Numbered from the stretch's first letter, positions 1 through 5,816 are shown. The stretch: DNA of 6,306 nt from Anaerolineales bacterium (GCA_017999235.1 JAGOBN010000258.1:1-6306); one strand, 5' to 3'. The notes: generated from the letters alone by a model not told the origin. Numbers and translations are program-made.

Positions 1-698
1 GGCCGAACGGCGCCGGGCTGTCGCGCCAGGCGATCCTGAGCGAGATCGACCACAGCCTGAAGCGGCTGGGGACGGATTACATTGACCTGTACCAGATCCA
101 TCGCTGGGACTACGAAACCCCCATCGAAGAGACGCTCGAAGCGCTGCATGCCGTGGTGAAGGCCGGCAAAGCCCGCTACCTCGGGGCTTCCGCCATGTTC
201 GCGTGGCAGTTCCAGAAGGCGCTGCACGCCGCTGAAACGCATGCCTGGACGCGCTTCGTCACCATGCAGAATCACCTGAATCTCATCTACCGCGAAGAGG
301 AGCGGGAAATGCTGCCGCTCTGCCGCGATCAGAAGATCGGGGTCATCCCGTACAGCCCTCTGGCCTCGGGCCGATTGACGCGGGATTGGTCGGCGGAAAG
401 CACGCTGCGGTCCGAAACCGATCATATCGCGAAAAGCAAATACGAGGCGGCGGCCGGCGCCGACCGTCAGGTCGTGGAGCGGGTGGCGCACCTCGCGGAA
501 CAACATGGGGTGCCGCGCGCGCACATCGCGCTGGCCTGGCTGTTACAGAAGGCGCCGGTGGCGGCGCCGATCATCGGGGCCACGCAGAACTCGCATTTGG
601 AGGTGGCCGTCGGCGCGCTGTCGGTTAAACTAACCGAGGCCGAGGTCGCCGATCTGGAAGCGCCGTATGTGCCACACCGTATCGTGGGTCATCAGTAA
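1..698 (+). CDS. Aldo/keto reductase, YajO-like (5' end outside window)
   Basis: C-terminal 231 residues of an NAD(P)H-dependent aldo/keto reductase, a soluble (beta/alpha)8-barrel. The frame is open from base 3, so the start lies left of the window; about 96 residues, including the catalytic Asp, Tyr and Lys, are not visible. The fourth catalytic residue is present as His33 of the visible part, in DLYQIHRWD. Other family marks are the cofactor-side segment GASAMFAWQ, LIYREEEREML, and the end APYVPHRIVG, which resembles the end of E. coli YajO. It is colinear with the complete reductase at 1743-2723; by eye the first half is nearly 80% identical and the second half roughly half identical. One difference is in the cofactor loop: IIGATQ here versus IIGATK in the paralogue. 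That position often contacts the NADP 2'-phosphate, so cofactor preference may differ (inference). The substrate is not predictable. It ends in TAA 63 bases before the next gene. Confidence 0.93.
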   Translation, partial: PNGAGLSRQAILSEIDHSLKRLGTDYIDLYQIHRWDYETPIEETLEALHAVVKAGKARYLGASAMFAWQFQKALHAAETHAWTRFVTMQNHLNLIYREEEREMLPLCRDQKIGVIPYSPLASGRLTRDWSAESTLRSETDHIAKSKYEAAAGADRQVVERVAHLAEQHGVPRAHIALAWLLQKAPVAAPIIGATQNSHLEVAVGALSVKLTEAEVADLEAPYVPHRIVGHQ

Positions 699-761
699 AG
701 GCGCGGCGGACGCCCAGCGCGGCACTCCCAACCCATAGCGATAAAGGTCAGGCAACAACAG

Positions 762-1643
762 ATGGACATCAGCACCCTCCGGCAGTTGATGGCGGAACGC
801 GATTCGATCAGTGTTTTGGAAACCGTCGATGTACACACCGGGATCAGAGCGGCCCTCCAGGAGTTTGACTGCGTCATTGAAGCGCCCAACTGGACGCAAG
901 ATGGCCGCTCTTTGGTTTACAACAGCCGGGGCCATATGTACACGTATGCGCTGGCAACGGGTGAAATCAAAGAGATTGATACGGGTTTTGCCATAGACTG
1001 CAATAACGACCATGTGCTCTCGCCGGATAATACGCAGCTGGCCGTCAGCCATTTTACGAATGAAGACGCCACCTCAAGGATCTATATCCTGCCGCTGAGT
1101 GGCGGGAGCCCGGTGTTGGTGACCGCAAAAGGCCCCAGCTATCTGCATGGCTGGTCGCCGGATGGCCGGCGCCTGGCGTATTGCGCGGAGCGCGGCGGGC
1201 AGTACGACATTTACTCAATTGCCGTCACCGGCGGCCCGGAAACCCAGCTCACCGACACGCCGGGCCTCGACGATGGACCCGAGTATTCCCCCGATGGCGG
1301 CTCGATCTGGTTCAATTCCACCCGGACCGGATTGATGCAAATCTGGCGCATGGAGGCGGATGGCGCCAATCCGGTGCACATGGTTAAGGAGGCGGCCCAG
1401 GGTTGGTTTCCGCACGTTTCGCCTGACGGCGCGTGGGTGGTTTATCTCGCTTATGACCAACACGAGGTGCCTCCGGGCGATCACCCCGCCAACAAGAACG
1501 TGGAACTGCGGCTGGTTTCGGCCCGGGGAGGCGCATCAAAACTCATTGCCCAGGTGTTCGGCGGGCAAGGAACGCTGAATGTCAACTCCTGGTCGCCGGA
1601 TAATCGCACGATTGCCTTCGTTTCCTATCGCCTAAAGCCATGA
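762..1643 (+). CDS. TolB/PD40-type beta-propeller protein, cytoplasmic
   Basis: A 293-residue protein built almost wholly of PD40 (WD40-like, TolB-type) repeats. The repeat core W/Y-SPDG-hydrophobic appears near residues 44-47 (degenerate, TQDG), 87-90 (SPDN), 132-135 (SPDG), 176-179 (SPDG), 220-223 (SPDG) and 278-281 (SPDN). Each is followed by a YxxD/YxxP-like strand and a GG turn, for example IYILPLSGG and IYSIAVTGG. The last repeat stops after two strands, and the N-terminal strands ISVLETVDVHTG probably complete that blade, giving a closed six-bladed propeller. There is no signal peptide or lipobox and no peptidase domain, so it is not periplasmic TolB itself nor a prolyl oligopeptidase. 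A cytoplasmic binding or scaffold role is the usual inference, with ligand unknown. The ATG at 762 is preceded by AGG at 750-752; an inner ATG at 789 lacks an SD. It lies between two reductase paralogues and may be co-transcribed with the upstream one. Confidence 0.9.
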   Translation: MDISTLRQLMAERDSISVLETVDVHTGIRAALQEFDCVIEAPNWTQDGRSLVYNSRGHMYTYALATGEIKEIDTGFAIDCNNDHVLSPDNTQLAVSHFTNEDATSRIYILPLSGGSPVLVTAKGPSYLHGWSPDGRRLAYCAERGGQYDIYSIAVTGGPETQLTDTPGLDDGPEYSPDGGSIWFNSTRTGLMQIWRMEADGANPVHMVKEAAQGWFPHVSPDGAWVVYLAYDQHEVPPGDHPANKNVELRLVSARGGASKLIAQVFGGQGTLNVNSWSPDNRTIAFVSYRLKP

Positions 1644-1731
1644 GCCCTGGGAAGCGTTCGGTGAATAACCAGGAACATCTTGATCGTCGAACCCCAAAAC
1701 ATGGGCCGCGCTCGACCCACGCTAAACTGAC

Positions 1732-1736
1732 AGGAG
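1732..1736 (+). promoter_or_regulatory. Ribosome binding site fixing a TTG start
   Basis: AGGAG six bases before TTG at 1743. There is no ATG or GTG nearby in frame, and the residues right after the TTG (EYIRLGSTGLKVSR) are the standard reductase N-terminus, so the SD and the homology agree on a TTG start. Confidence 0.85.
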
Positions 1737-1742
1737 AAAACC

Positions 1743-2723
1743 TTGGAATACATCCGCCTGGGATCAACCGGCCTGAAGGTCTCGCGCATCTGTCTGGGCT
1801 GCATGAGCTATGGGGGGCCAAACGAGCGGTGGCCGTGGGCGCTCGATGAGGCCGCCAGCCGGCCGTTTATCCAGCGCGCGCTGGAGCTGGGCCTCAACTT
1901 CTTCGACACCGCCGATGTCTACTCGAATGGCCGGAGCGAAGAGATCGTCGGGAAAGCCCTGCGCGATTTTGCCGCCTCGCGCGCCGAGGTGGTGATCGCC
2001 ACCAAGGTCTATTTTGAGATGGGTCCCGGCCCCAACGACCGCGGTCTTTCCCGCCAGCACATTCTTAGTTCGATCGACGCCAGCCTCCAGCGCCTGGGCA
2101 CCGACTACGTCGATCTGTACCAGATCCACCGCTGGGATTATGAAACCCCGATCGAGGAAACGCTCGACGCCTTGACCGATGTGGTCCGGGCCGGCAAGGC
2201 CCGCTACATTGGCGCCTCCGCGATGTACGCCTGGCAGTTTGCCAAGGCCTTGTTCACTGCGGAGCGGCACGGCTGGGCGCGGTTCGTCTCCATGCAGCCC
2301 CATTACAACCTGATCTATCGGGAAGAAGAACGGGAGATGCTCAAACTCTGCGAGGATCAGAAGATCGGGGTGATCCCCTATGCGCCGGTGGCCAAAGGGC
2401 TGCTGACCCGCCAGCCGGCGAAGGAACGCAACGAGACCCCGCGCGCCCAGACCGACGCCATCAGCAAACGGATGTACACGGAGGCAGACCTGACCATCGC
2501 GCAGCGGGTGTCCGAGGTGGCGGCAGCGCGCGGCCTGCCCATGGCGCAAATCGCCATCGCCTGGCTGCTCTCCAAACCGGTGGTCACCGCCCCGATCATC
2601 GGCGCCACCAAGCCGCACCATCTGGATGACGCCGTGGCCGCGGTCTCCCTCCAGCTCACCCCGGATGAAATCCGCCACCTGGAAGCCGCCTATGTGCCGC
2701 ATACCGTGCTTGGTTATGCGTAG
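1743..2723 (+). CDS. Aldo/keto reductase, YajO-like
   Basis: Complete 326-residue aldo/keto reductase, a soluble NAD(P)H-dependent barrel enzyme, close in length to E. coli YajO (about 324 residues). It shares long stretches with YajO, such as QIHRWDY-TPIEETL and NLIYREEEREML. The catalytic tetrad is visible: Asp55 and Tyr60 in FFDTADVYSNG, Lys88 in VIATKVY and His129 in DLYQIHRWD. Cofactor-side segments are GASAMYAWQ (157-165), Gln185, the 214-222 loop, and IIGATK with Lys290 followed by HLDD, compatible with NADP(H). Family members reduce aldehydes and ketones, and YajO itself has been linked to making 1-deoxyxylulose 5-phosphate; the substrate here is not inferable. The TTG start is supported by AGGAG. 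It is separated from the propeller gene by 99 bases with no convincing promoter, and is followed by a decayed methyltransferase gene. It is a paralogue of the partial reductase at the left edge. Confidence 0.95.
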   Translation: MEYIRLGSTGLKVSRICLGCMSYGGPNERWPWALDEAASRPFIQRALELGLNFFDTADVYSNGRSEEIVGKALRDFAASRAEVVIATKVYFEMGPGPNDRGLSRQHILSSIDASLQRLGTDYVDLYQIHRWDYETPIEETLDALTDVVRAGKARYIGASAMYAWQFAKALFTAERHGWARFVSMQPHYNLIYREEEREMLKLCEDQKIGVIPYAPVAKGLLTRQPAKERNETPRAQTDAISKRMYTEADLTIAQRVSEVAAARGLPMAQIAIAWLLSKPVVTAPIIGATKPHHLDDAVAAVSLQLTPDEIRHLEAAYVPHTVLGYA

Positions 2724-2755
2724 CCGGCTCCCGGGCGCCCTGGAGTCATAAGCCT

Positions 2756-2979
2756 ATGCCCGGATTTCTCGCCGCCTTGACTCTGGTGATCCTGGCAGGC
2801 ATGGTGGTGACCCGAGTGAGCCTGATGGCTCGGGCCGGCGCCGTGATCTTGCTGCTCAGCGTGAGATCCTTCGGCCGTGGCTGCTCCATCGGCAGGTGCG
2901 GCGCGAAGAGGAATTCCTGAAGCGCCCATATGGCCAAGCCTACGAGGATGACTGCCGGCGCGTCCGCAGGCATATCTGA
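2756..2979 (+). pseudogene. Decayed isoprenylcysteine carboxyl methyltransferase (ICMT)-type gene remnant
   Basis: This remnant explains most of the 342-base gap between the reductase and the DinB-like gene. An ATG at 2756, preceded by GGAG at 2742-2745, opens a hydrophobic N-terminus (MPGFLAALTLVILAGMVV, then TRVSLMARAG). This resembles the first membrane helix of the ICMT/PEMT-like methyltransferase family. The same frame continues through ILLLSVRSFGRG, like the family segment before its SFGRS motif, and soon hits a stop. A second frame, 2878-2976 with TGA at 2977, encodes WLLHRQVRREEEFLKR, then PYGQAYEDDCRRVRRHI. This matches the C-terminal signature of the family (REEEFL, YG-x-x-Y, C-R-V-R-R). 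Intact members are about 200 residues, membrane-embedded and use SAM; here about half or more is missing, including the SAM-binding centre, and the pieces are out of frame. The family assignment is by recognition, strongest for the C-terminal piece. Sequencing error could explain the frame change but not the missing core. It is certainly not functional. Confidence 0.72.
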
Positions 2980-3047
2980 GCGGCCCCATATCAAAAGCAG
3001 GGGTCTGGGCGCGTCTGACCAGCGCTGACCGACTAGACTGCGCCCCG

Positions 3048-3060
3048 CCCTCCTGGAGGA
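3048..3060 (+). promoter_or_regulatory. Self-complementary ribosome binding site of the first DinB-like gene
   Basis: CCCTCCTGGAGGA contains a strong SD (GGAGGA, 3055-3060) five bases before the ATG at 3066. It is directly preceded by its own complement, CCTCC at 3049-3053. A small hairpin of at most four pairs could hide the SD. A TAGACT at 3034-3039 could be a -10 box, but it has no -35 at proper spacing. The first 11 bases recur before the second DinB-like gene. Confidence 0.5.
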
Positions 3061-3065
3061 AGCTG

Positions 3066-3563
3066 ATGGCCGTTCTCGATCTGCTTGACCGGCTGCTGGA
3101 ACATGACCGCTGGACAACCCGGCGGGTTCTCGATCTCGCCGCGACCCTGACCGAGGCGCAGCTCGACCAGGAGTTTGACCTTGGGCACCGCACCCTCCGC
3201 CACACGCTTCGGCACCTGGTGGGCAATATTGAGATCTGGACCGACTTGATGATGGGCCGGCCGATTCAGCCCGATCCCGGCGCTCCGCCAACGCTGAGCG
3301 AACTGCGCCGGCGCTGGGCGCACGCGCTGGATGAATTCGCGCGGTTGGCCCGCAGCCTGCGCGACGCCGGGCGGCTGAACGAAACCTACCTCGATGTGCT
3401 CGATCAACCGCCGCAACCCAAATCCTTCGGCGGCACACTGCTGCACGTCCTCACCCACGATCACCTGCACCGCGCCGAAGTGCTGCACATGCTGGACCGC
3501 CTGGGGGTTCCGGGCTTGATCGAGGGGGATGTCCTGAGCTGGGAGGCGGCGTCCCGGAAGTAA
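3066..3563 (+). CDS. DinB-like four-helix protein, putative metal-dependent
   Basis: A 165-residue protein of the DinB/YfiT-like superfamily: compact four-helix proteins that bind a metal through three histidines. Some members transfer thiols such as bacillithiol or mycothiol; most have no known reaction. The start LLDRLLEHDRWTTRRVLDLA is the typical first helix (residues 6-25). The metal triad is visible as His50 in TLRHLVGN and as His131 and His135 in THDHLHRAEVLHML, the usual H-x3-H near the C-terminus. Length is normal for the family. The ATG is chosen because GGAGGA precedes it by five bases. The gene stands alone after a decayed methyltransferase and is convergent with the DUF1905 gene, 63 bases away. 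It is only distantly similar to the second DinB-like gene at 5225-5755. The protein should be cytoplasmic, with no signal peptide. Fold and metal site are well supported; the reaction is unknown. Confidence 0.9.
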   Translation: MAVLDLLDRLLEHDRWTTRRVLDLAATLTEAQLDQEFDLGHRTLRHTLRHLVGNIEIWTDLMMGRPIQPDPGAPPTLSELRRRWAHALDEFARLARSLRDAGRLNETYLDVLDQPPQPKSFGGTLLHVLTHDHLHRAEVLHMLDRLGVPGLIEGDVLSWEAASRK

Positions 3564-3626
3564 AGGCGCCGCCCGCGCTGCAGTCTTTGGGGGGTGATCC
3601 AGCTTGGCCCGTCTGAACAGGCCCGC

Positions 3627-3920
3627 TCAGGCCTTTATGCGGACTTCCAAAGTCACGACGACCGGGTCGCCTTCGCCCAAGTCTTCCGCTTTCCGGACGC
3701 TGTCTTTGAGCGGCACAATATAGCGGCCGTCTTTGGGAAACAAGGCGGTCTTCCACTGGGTTTCCCCGATCTGGGCTGTGACCGGGATCATTCCCCAGCC
3801 ATACGTCACCAGCTCCGCTATGACCTTCAGGTCGCGGCTCTGCTTGGCTGGAACGGTAACAAAATAATAAGGCGAGGGGCCTCTCCAGAACCAGATCTTG
3901 CCGCTGAACTTGATATCCAT
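3627..3920 (-). CDS. DUF1905 domain protein
   Basis: A 97-residue protein consisting only of a DUF1905 domain, a small beta-barrel-like family of unknown biochemical role, sometimes fused to a YdeI-type or bacteriocin-protection domain. Recognisable in order are KFSGKIWFW (4-12), YYFVTVPA (18-25), GWGMIPV (41-47), IGETQWKTALFP (51-62), YIVPLKDSVRKAE (67-79) and the C-terminal strand VVVTLEVRI. All conserved positions I know are in place and the length is normal for a stand-alone copy. The start at 3920 is supported by GGGAG on the - strand (bases 3931-3935) ten bases upstream. It lies 113 bases after the two-TM gene on the same strand, so the two could share a transcript. It converges with the first DinB-like gene; I see no clear terminator in the 63 bases between them. 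No signal peptide or membrane segment is present. Confidence 0.9.
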   Translation of the reverse strand: MDIKFSGKIWFWRGPSPYYFVTVPAKQSRDLKVIAELVTYGWGMIPVTAQIGETQWKTALFPKDGRYIVPLKDSVRKAEDLGEGDPVVVTLEVRIKA

Positions 3921-4033
3921 CGTTATGCCGCTCCCGTTTTACAGCAACGGTCAGACGCTGGTCTTGGAACCGCGCATGGCCGCACGCGTGGAGGCTCCCG
4001 TGCCAGTGGACTAAGGCGGCCAGGGCGGTGCGG

Positions 4034-4456
4034 CTACTGGTGTCCGCGCTGTCTCAGACGCCGCCGGTACTCCAGGCGGAGCAAATAGGTGGGCAGGCGT
4101 TTTTGATTGCGCTCAGCAATCTGGCGGCGCAATTCACCGTCGCTAAGCTCGACGTTGTCATAGACGCGCCTGACCGGCGCGTGCGGACTCGAGTCCACCG
4201 CTTCGGCCGCGAACCGGTCCAGCTCCGTTTCGGACAACCCCGCCGGCCGCCGGATCAGCGCGGCGACCACGGCCACCCCCAGCGGCGCGCCATAGAATAC
4301 CCAGGCCCAGGCGCCCCCCAGCAGCACGCGCAGTTGTTCGCCGGTGAAATAAGTAAACGCTTCCGCTATCCCCCAGAGCGACGCAATTGCGGCTAGATAT
4401 GCGCCCCCGAAGGTGACGAGCCGCCTCCCCGCCTGTTTCAAGAACTGCCGCGCCAT
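4034..4456 (-). CDS. Small two-transmembrane protein of unknown function
   Basis: I do not recognise this 140-residue protein. It has a short basic N-terminus (MARQFLKQAGRR), a first membrane segment at about residues 13-37 and a second at about 44-68. A soluble tail of about 70 residues follows that is charged and strongly basic at the end (LRLEYRRRLRQRG). Arg11, Arg12, Arg69 and Arg70 flank the hydrophobic pair, so the positive-inside rule puts both ends in the cytoplasm with only a tiny external loop. The frame stays open 17 codons further upstream, but I place the start at 4456 because GGGAGG (4461-4466) precedes that ATG by four bases and the extra residues look like untranslated leader. 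Coding status rests on the SD, the coherent two-helix topology and a candidate promoter just upstream. It could be co-transcribed with the DUF1905 gene. A membrane-anchored adaptor is possible but unproven. Confidence 0.72.
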   Translation of the reverse strand: MARQFLKQAGRRLVTFGGAYLAAIASLWGIAEAFTYFTGEQLRVLLGGAWAWVFYGAPLGVAVVAALIRRPAGLSETELDRFAAEAVDSSPHAPVRRVYDNVELSDGELRRQIAERNQKRLPTYLLRLEYRRRLRQRGHQ

Positions 4457-4485
4457 CGCACCTCCCACCCGAACCCACGGGAGCA

Positions 4486-4514
4486 ATTCTAGTCCGCCGG
4501 CCGCCAAACGCCAG
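4486..4514 (-). promoter_or_regulatory. Candidate sigma70-type promoter for the two-TM gene
   Basis: On the - strand, TAGAAT (4491 down to 4486) matches the -10 consensus at five of six positions. A weak -35, CTGGCG (4514 to 4509), lies 17 bases upstream. The start point would be near 4479, leaving a leader of about 23 bases that contains the GGGAGG site. The poor -35 limits confidence. Confidence 0.4.
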
Positions 4515-4564
4515 CCGGAGCAGGTCCGGCCGCAGTCACGCGGCGGCCTCTGACAGCGCGGTAG

Positions 4565-4578
4565 GCGCCGCGCGGCGC
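4565..4578. repeat. Perfect 14-bp GC palindrome in the divergent intergenic region
   Basis: GCGCCGCGCGGCGC is its own reverse complement. It lies between the candidate divergent promoters of the two-TM gene and the VOC gene. It could be an operator or a cruciform-forming site, but GC-only palindromes arise easily in such DNA, so no function is claimed. Confidence 0.4.
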
Positions 4579-4626
4579 TGATCTCACCTCACCAGACCGC
4601 CGCCGTTTTTAGGCCGGCGCCGCTCG

Positions 4627-4655
4627 TTGACTTGCTCGAACAGATATTCTAAACT
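4627..4655 (+). promoter_or_regulatory. Sigma70-type promoter of the VOC gene
   Basis: TTGACT (4627-4632; five of six to TTGACA) is followed after exactly 17 bases by TAAACT (4650-4655; four of six to TATAAT). It sits in the only AT-rich patch of the intergenic region. The expected start near 4662 gives a leader of about 72 bases before the ATG at 4735. An 8-bp palindrome, ACTCGAGT (4666-4673), lies just after the expected start point. This promoter may also serve the second DinB-like gene. Confidence 0.62.
4637..4650 (+). promoter_or_regulatory. SOS-box-like (LexA/DinR-type) candidate operator
   Basis: CGAACAGATATTCT agrees with the Bacillus DinR/LexA consensus CGAACRNRYGTTYC at every position but two: A for the G of GTTYC, and T for the last C. 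It sits in the promoter spacer and its last base is the first base of the -10, where a repressor would block polymerase. The right half-site is imperfect, and it is unknown whether this organism uses that LexA specificity, so this is only a candidate. Confidence 0.35.
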
Positions 4656-4734
4656 AAACTGCATAACTCGAGTCCGATTTGCACTCGGCAAGGCACAGAC
4701 GTAATCTGCCGCCATCTACGAACAGGAGCGAAAC

Positions 4735-5106
4735 ATGGAACTCGGTGCCTTTTCAATTAGTTTGGCTGTGAAGGATATCCAGGCTTCGCAGGTCTTTTAC
4801 GAGAAACTCGGTTTCCGGGTCTTCGGCGGCGATATTTCCCAGAACTGGCTGATCTTGCAGAACGGAGACCACACGATCGGTCTCTTTCAAGGGATGTTCG
4901 AGAGAAATATGCTGACCTTTAACCCGGGCTGGAACAGCAAAGCCCAAAAGCTGGACACCTTCATTGATGTGCGCGAACTCCAAAGCCAGTTGAAGGCGCA
5001 CGGGGTGGAATTTGCGAACGAGGCCGACGAGAGCACAACGGGGCCGGCGTATTTTATGGTGCTGGATCCTGACGGAAACCCAATCCTGGTCGATCAGCAC
5101 GTCTAA
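4735..5106 (+). CDS. VOC (glyoxalase/bleomycin-resistance fold) family protein without metal ligands
   Basis: A 123-residue single-domain-length VOC protein with two beta-alpha-beta3 modules. Module one is [10 protein letters not shown] (6-15), [12 protein letters not shown] (21-32) and a strand with TIGLFQGMF (47-55). Module two is [18 protein letters not shown] (74-91), ending in the family signature [14 protein letters not shown] (110-123). The positions that normally carry metal ligands look replaced: Ser8 rather than His in the first strand, Asp74 near the second His position, and Leu118 rather than Glu after DPDGNPI. A glyoxalase I or dioxygenase reaction is therefore unlikely; ligand binding or sequestration, as in resistance-type VOC proteins, is more plausible (inference). 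The segment MLTFNPGW is typical of a widespread uncharacterised VOC subgroup. The start is fixed by AGGAG (4724-4728) six bases before the ATG. It has its own promoter, and the second DinB-like gene lies 118 bases downstream on the same strand. Confidence 0.9.
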   Translation: MELGAFSISLAVKDIQASQVFYEKLGFRVFGGDISQNWLILQNGDHTIGLFQGMFERNMLTFNPGWNSKAQKLDTFIDVRELQSQLKAHGVEFANEADESTTGPAYFMVLDPDGNPILVDQHV

Positions 5107-5108
5107 TC

Positions 5109-5180
5109 GAGCGGTCGCGGCCCGGCAACAAAGACGGCCGGCCGCCGGCCAGACAAATCACAACCCGCACTGGACCGCTC
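5109..5180. repeat. Nested inverted repeats between the VOC and DinB-like genes
   Basis: An outer 8-bp inverted repeat, GAGCGGTC (5109-5116) and GACCGCTC (5173-5180), encloses an inner near-loopless one, GGCCGGC (5136-5142) and GCCGGCC (5144-5150). The inner repeat is flanked on both sides by AGAC. It begins two bases after the VOC stop codon. No run of T follows the inner stem, so it is not a classical intrinsic terminator. It may be a transcript-processing or attenuating structure, or chance in GC-rich DNA. Confidence 0.4.
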
Positions 5181-5224
5181 ACGTCAGGCCGCAGTGCGTC
5201 TCACCCTCCTGGAGACTCTGAAGC

Positions 5225-5755
5225 ATGGAAACCCAACCCGAAGCGACGCTGATCGAGTTCATCCGTTACAACCTATGGGCCAACCAGCAGCTCCTGGCGG
5301 CCTGTCTGAACCTCAGCGAAAGCCAACTCACGGCCGCAATTCCGGGCGCGTACGGCTCAGTGCGCGATACCGTGCACCACCTCCTCCGAGCCGAGGCCGA
5401 CTATATCGGGCGGATCACCGGCGCGCGCCCACAGCCGGCGTTCAACTGGGAAGCTGGACCCAGCCTCGCCGAAATGTCGGCCTTTGCCGCGCAAGTGGGC
5501 GCCGCCTTCCTGGATACGGTCCAGCGCGTCCCGCCCACCCAGACCGTCCATGAGGAAGAAGACGGCAAGACCATGGATTACCAGGCCCGCCAGCTCTTTA
5601 TGCAGGTGGTCAACCACGGCATCGAGCACCGCACCAACATCACCACCTTCCTCAGCCAGCAAGGTTTGCCTGTGCCTGAACTGGATAACTGGGGGTATAT
5701 GTGGGCGCATCCCAGCCGGTTTGAGGTCAAGGAGGGCGCGGTGACTGGCGAGTAA
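5225..5755 (+). CDS. DinB-like four-helix protein, putative metal-dependent
   Basis: A 176-residue DinB-superfamily protein of normal length for the family. The first helix is FIRYNLWANQQLLAACLNL (12-30), with the common YN-x-WAN motif. The metal triad is His52 in TVHHLLRAEADYI plus His131 and His135 in VVNHGIEHRTNI, and GLPVPELDNWGYMW is a frequent C-terminal segment in this group. Fold and metal site are well supported; the reaction is unknown, with thiol-dependent transferase activity being the known precedent. The ATG at 5225 is preceded by GGAG (5211-5214) at a longish ten-base spacing, inside a small inverted repeat (GTCTC 5198-5202, GAGAC 5212-5216). It lies 118 bases downstream of the VOC gene on the same strand with no separate promoter that I can see, so shared transcription is likely. 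It converges with the DUF1801 gene. It is not a recent duplicate of the first DinB-like gene. Confidence 0.93.
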   Translation: METQPEATLIEFIRYNLWANQQLLAACLNLSESQLTAAIPGAYGSVRDTVHHLLRAEADYIGRITGARPQPAFNWEAGPSLAEMSAFAAQVGAAFLDTVQRVPPTQTVHEEEDGKTMDYQARQLFMQVVNHGIEHRTNITTFLSQQGLPVPELDNWGYMWAHPSRFEVKEGAVTGE

Positions 5756-5816
5756 GGCGAGCCGCCGGCCCTCCCGAATTTCAGCCGGTTTCGGCGAGCG
5801 TAGGCGGCCGGTATCG

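Noticed and set aside
1723..1728. TAAACT before the second reductase as a -10 box.
   Set aside because: There is no -35 at 16-18 bases, and the implied start point would fall inside the ribosome binding site.
1764..2702. Long open frame on the - strand (312 codons) opposite the complete reductase.
   Set aside because: It is a mirror of the reductase caused by GC-rich codon use; the + strand frame has the full catalytic tetrad and an SD, and the - strand product has low-complexity Gly/Asp/Arg composition with no family signature.
2746..3438. Long open frame on the - strand (230 codons) across the methyltransferase remnant and the first DinB-like gene.
   Set aside because: It runs antisense to recognisable DinB metal motifs and to the ICMT C-terminal signature, and its product is Arg/Ala/Ser-rich without family features.
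3925..4014. A 29-codon + strand frame beginning MPLPFYSNGQTLVLEPR in the gap between the DUF1905 and two-TM genes.
   Set aside because: It has no SD and no promoter, it overlaps the upstream signals of the DUF1905 gene, and it matches nothing I know. It could be a gene scrap, but that cannot be supported.
4457..4507. A longer N-terminus (17 more residues) for the two-TM protein.
   Set aside because: The upstream ATG lacks an SD, and the stretch contains the strong GGGAGG site and the candidate promoter of the shorter form.
4541..4610. A GC-rich fold ending in TTTTT (4606-4610) as an intrinsic + strand terminator.
   Set aside because: No + strand gene ends upstream of it; the neighbouring genes diverge from here, and the arms pair only partly.
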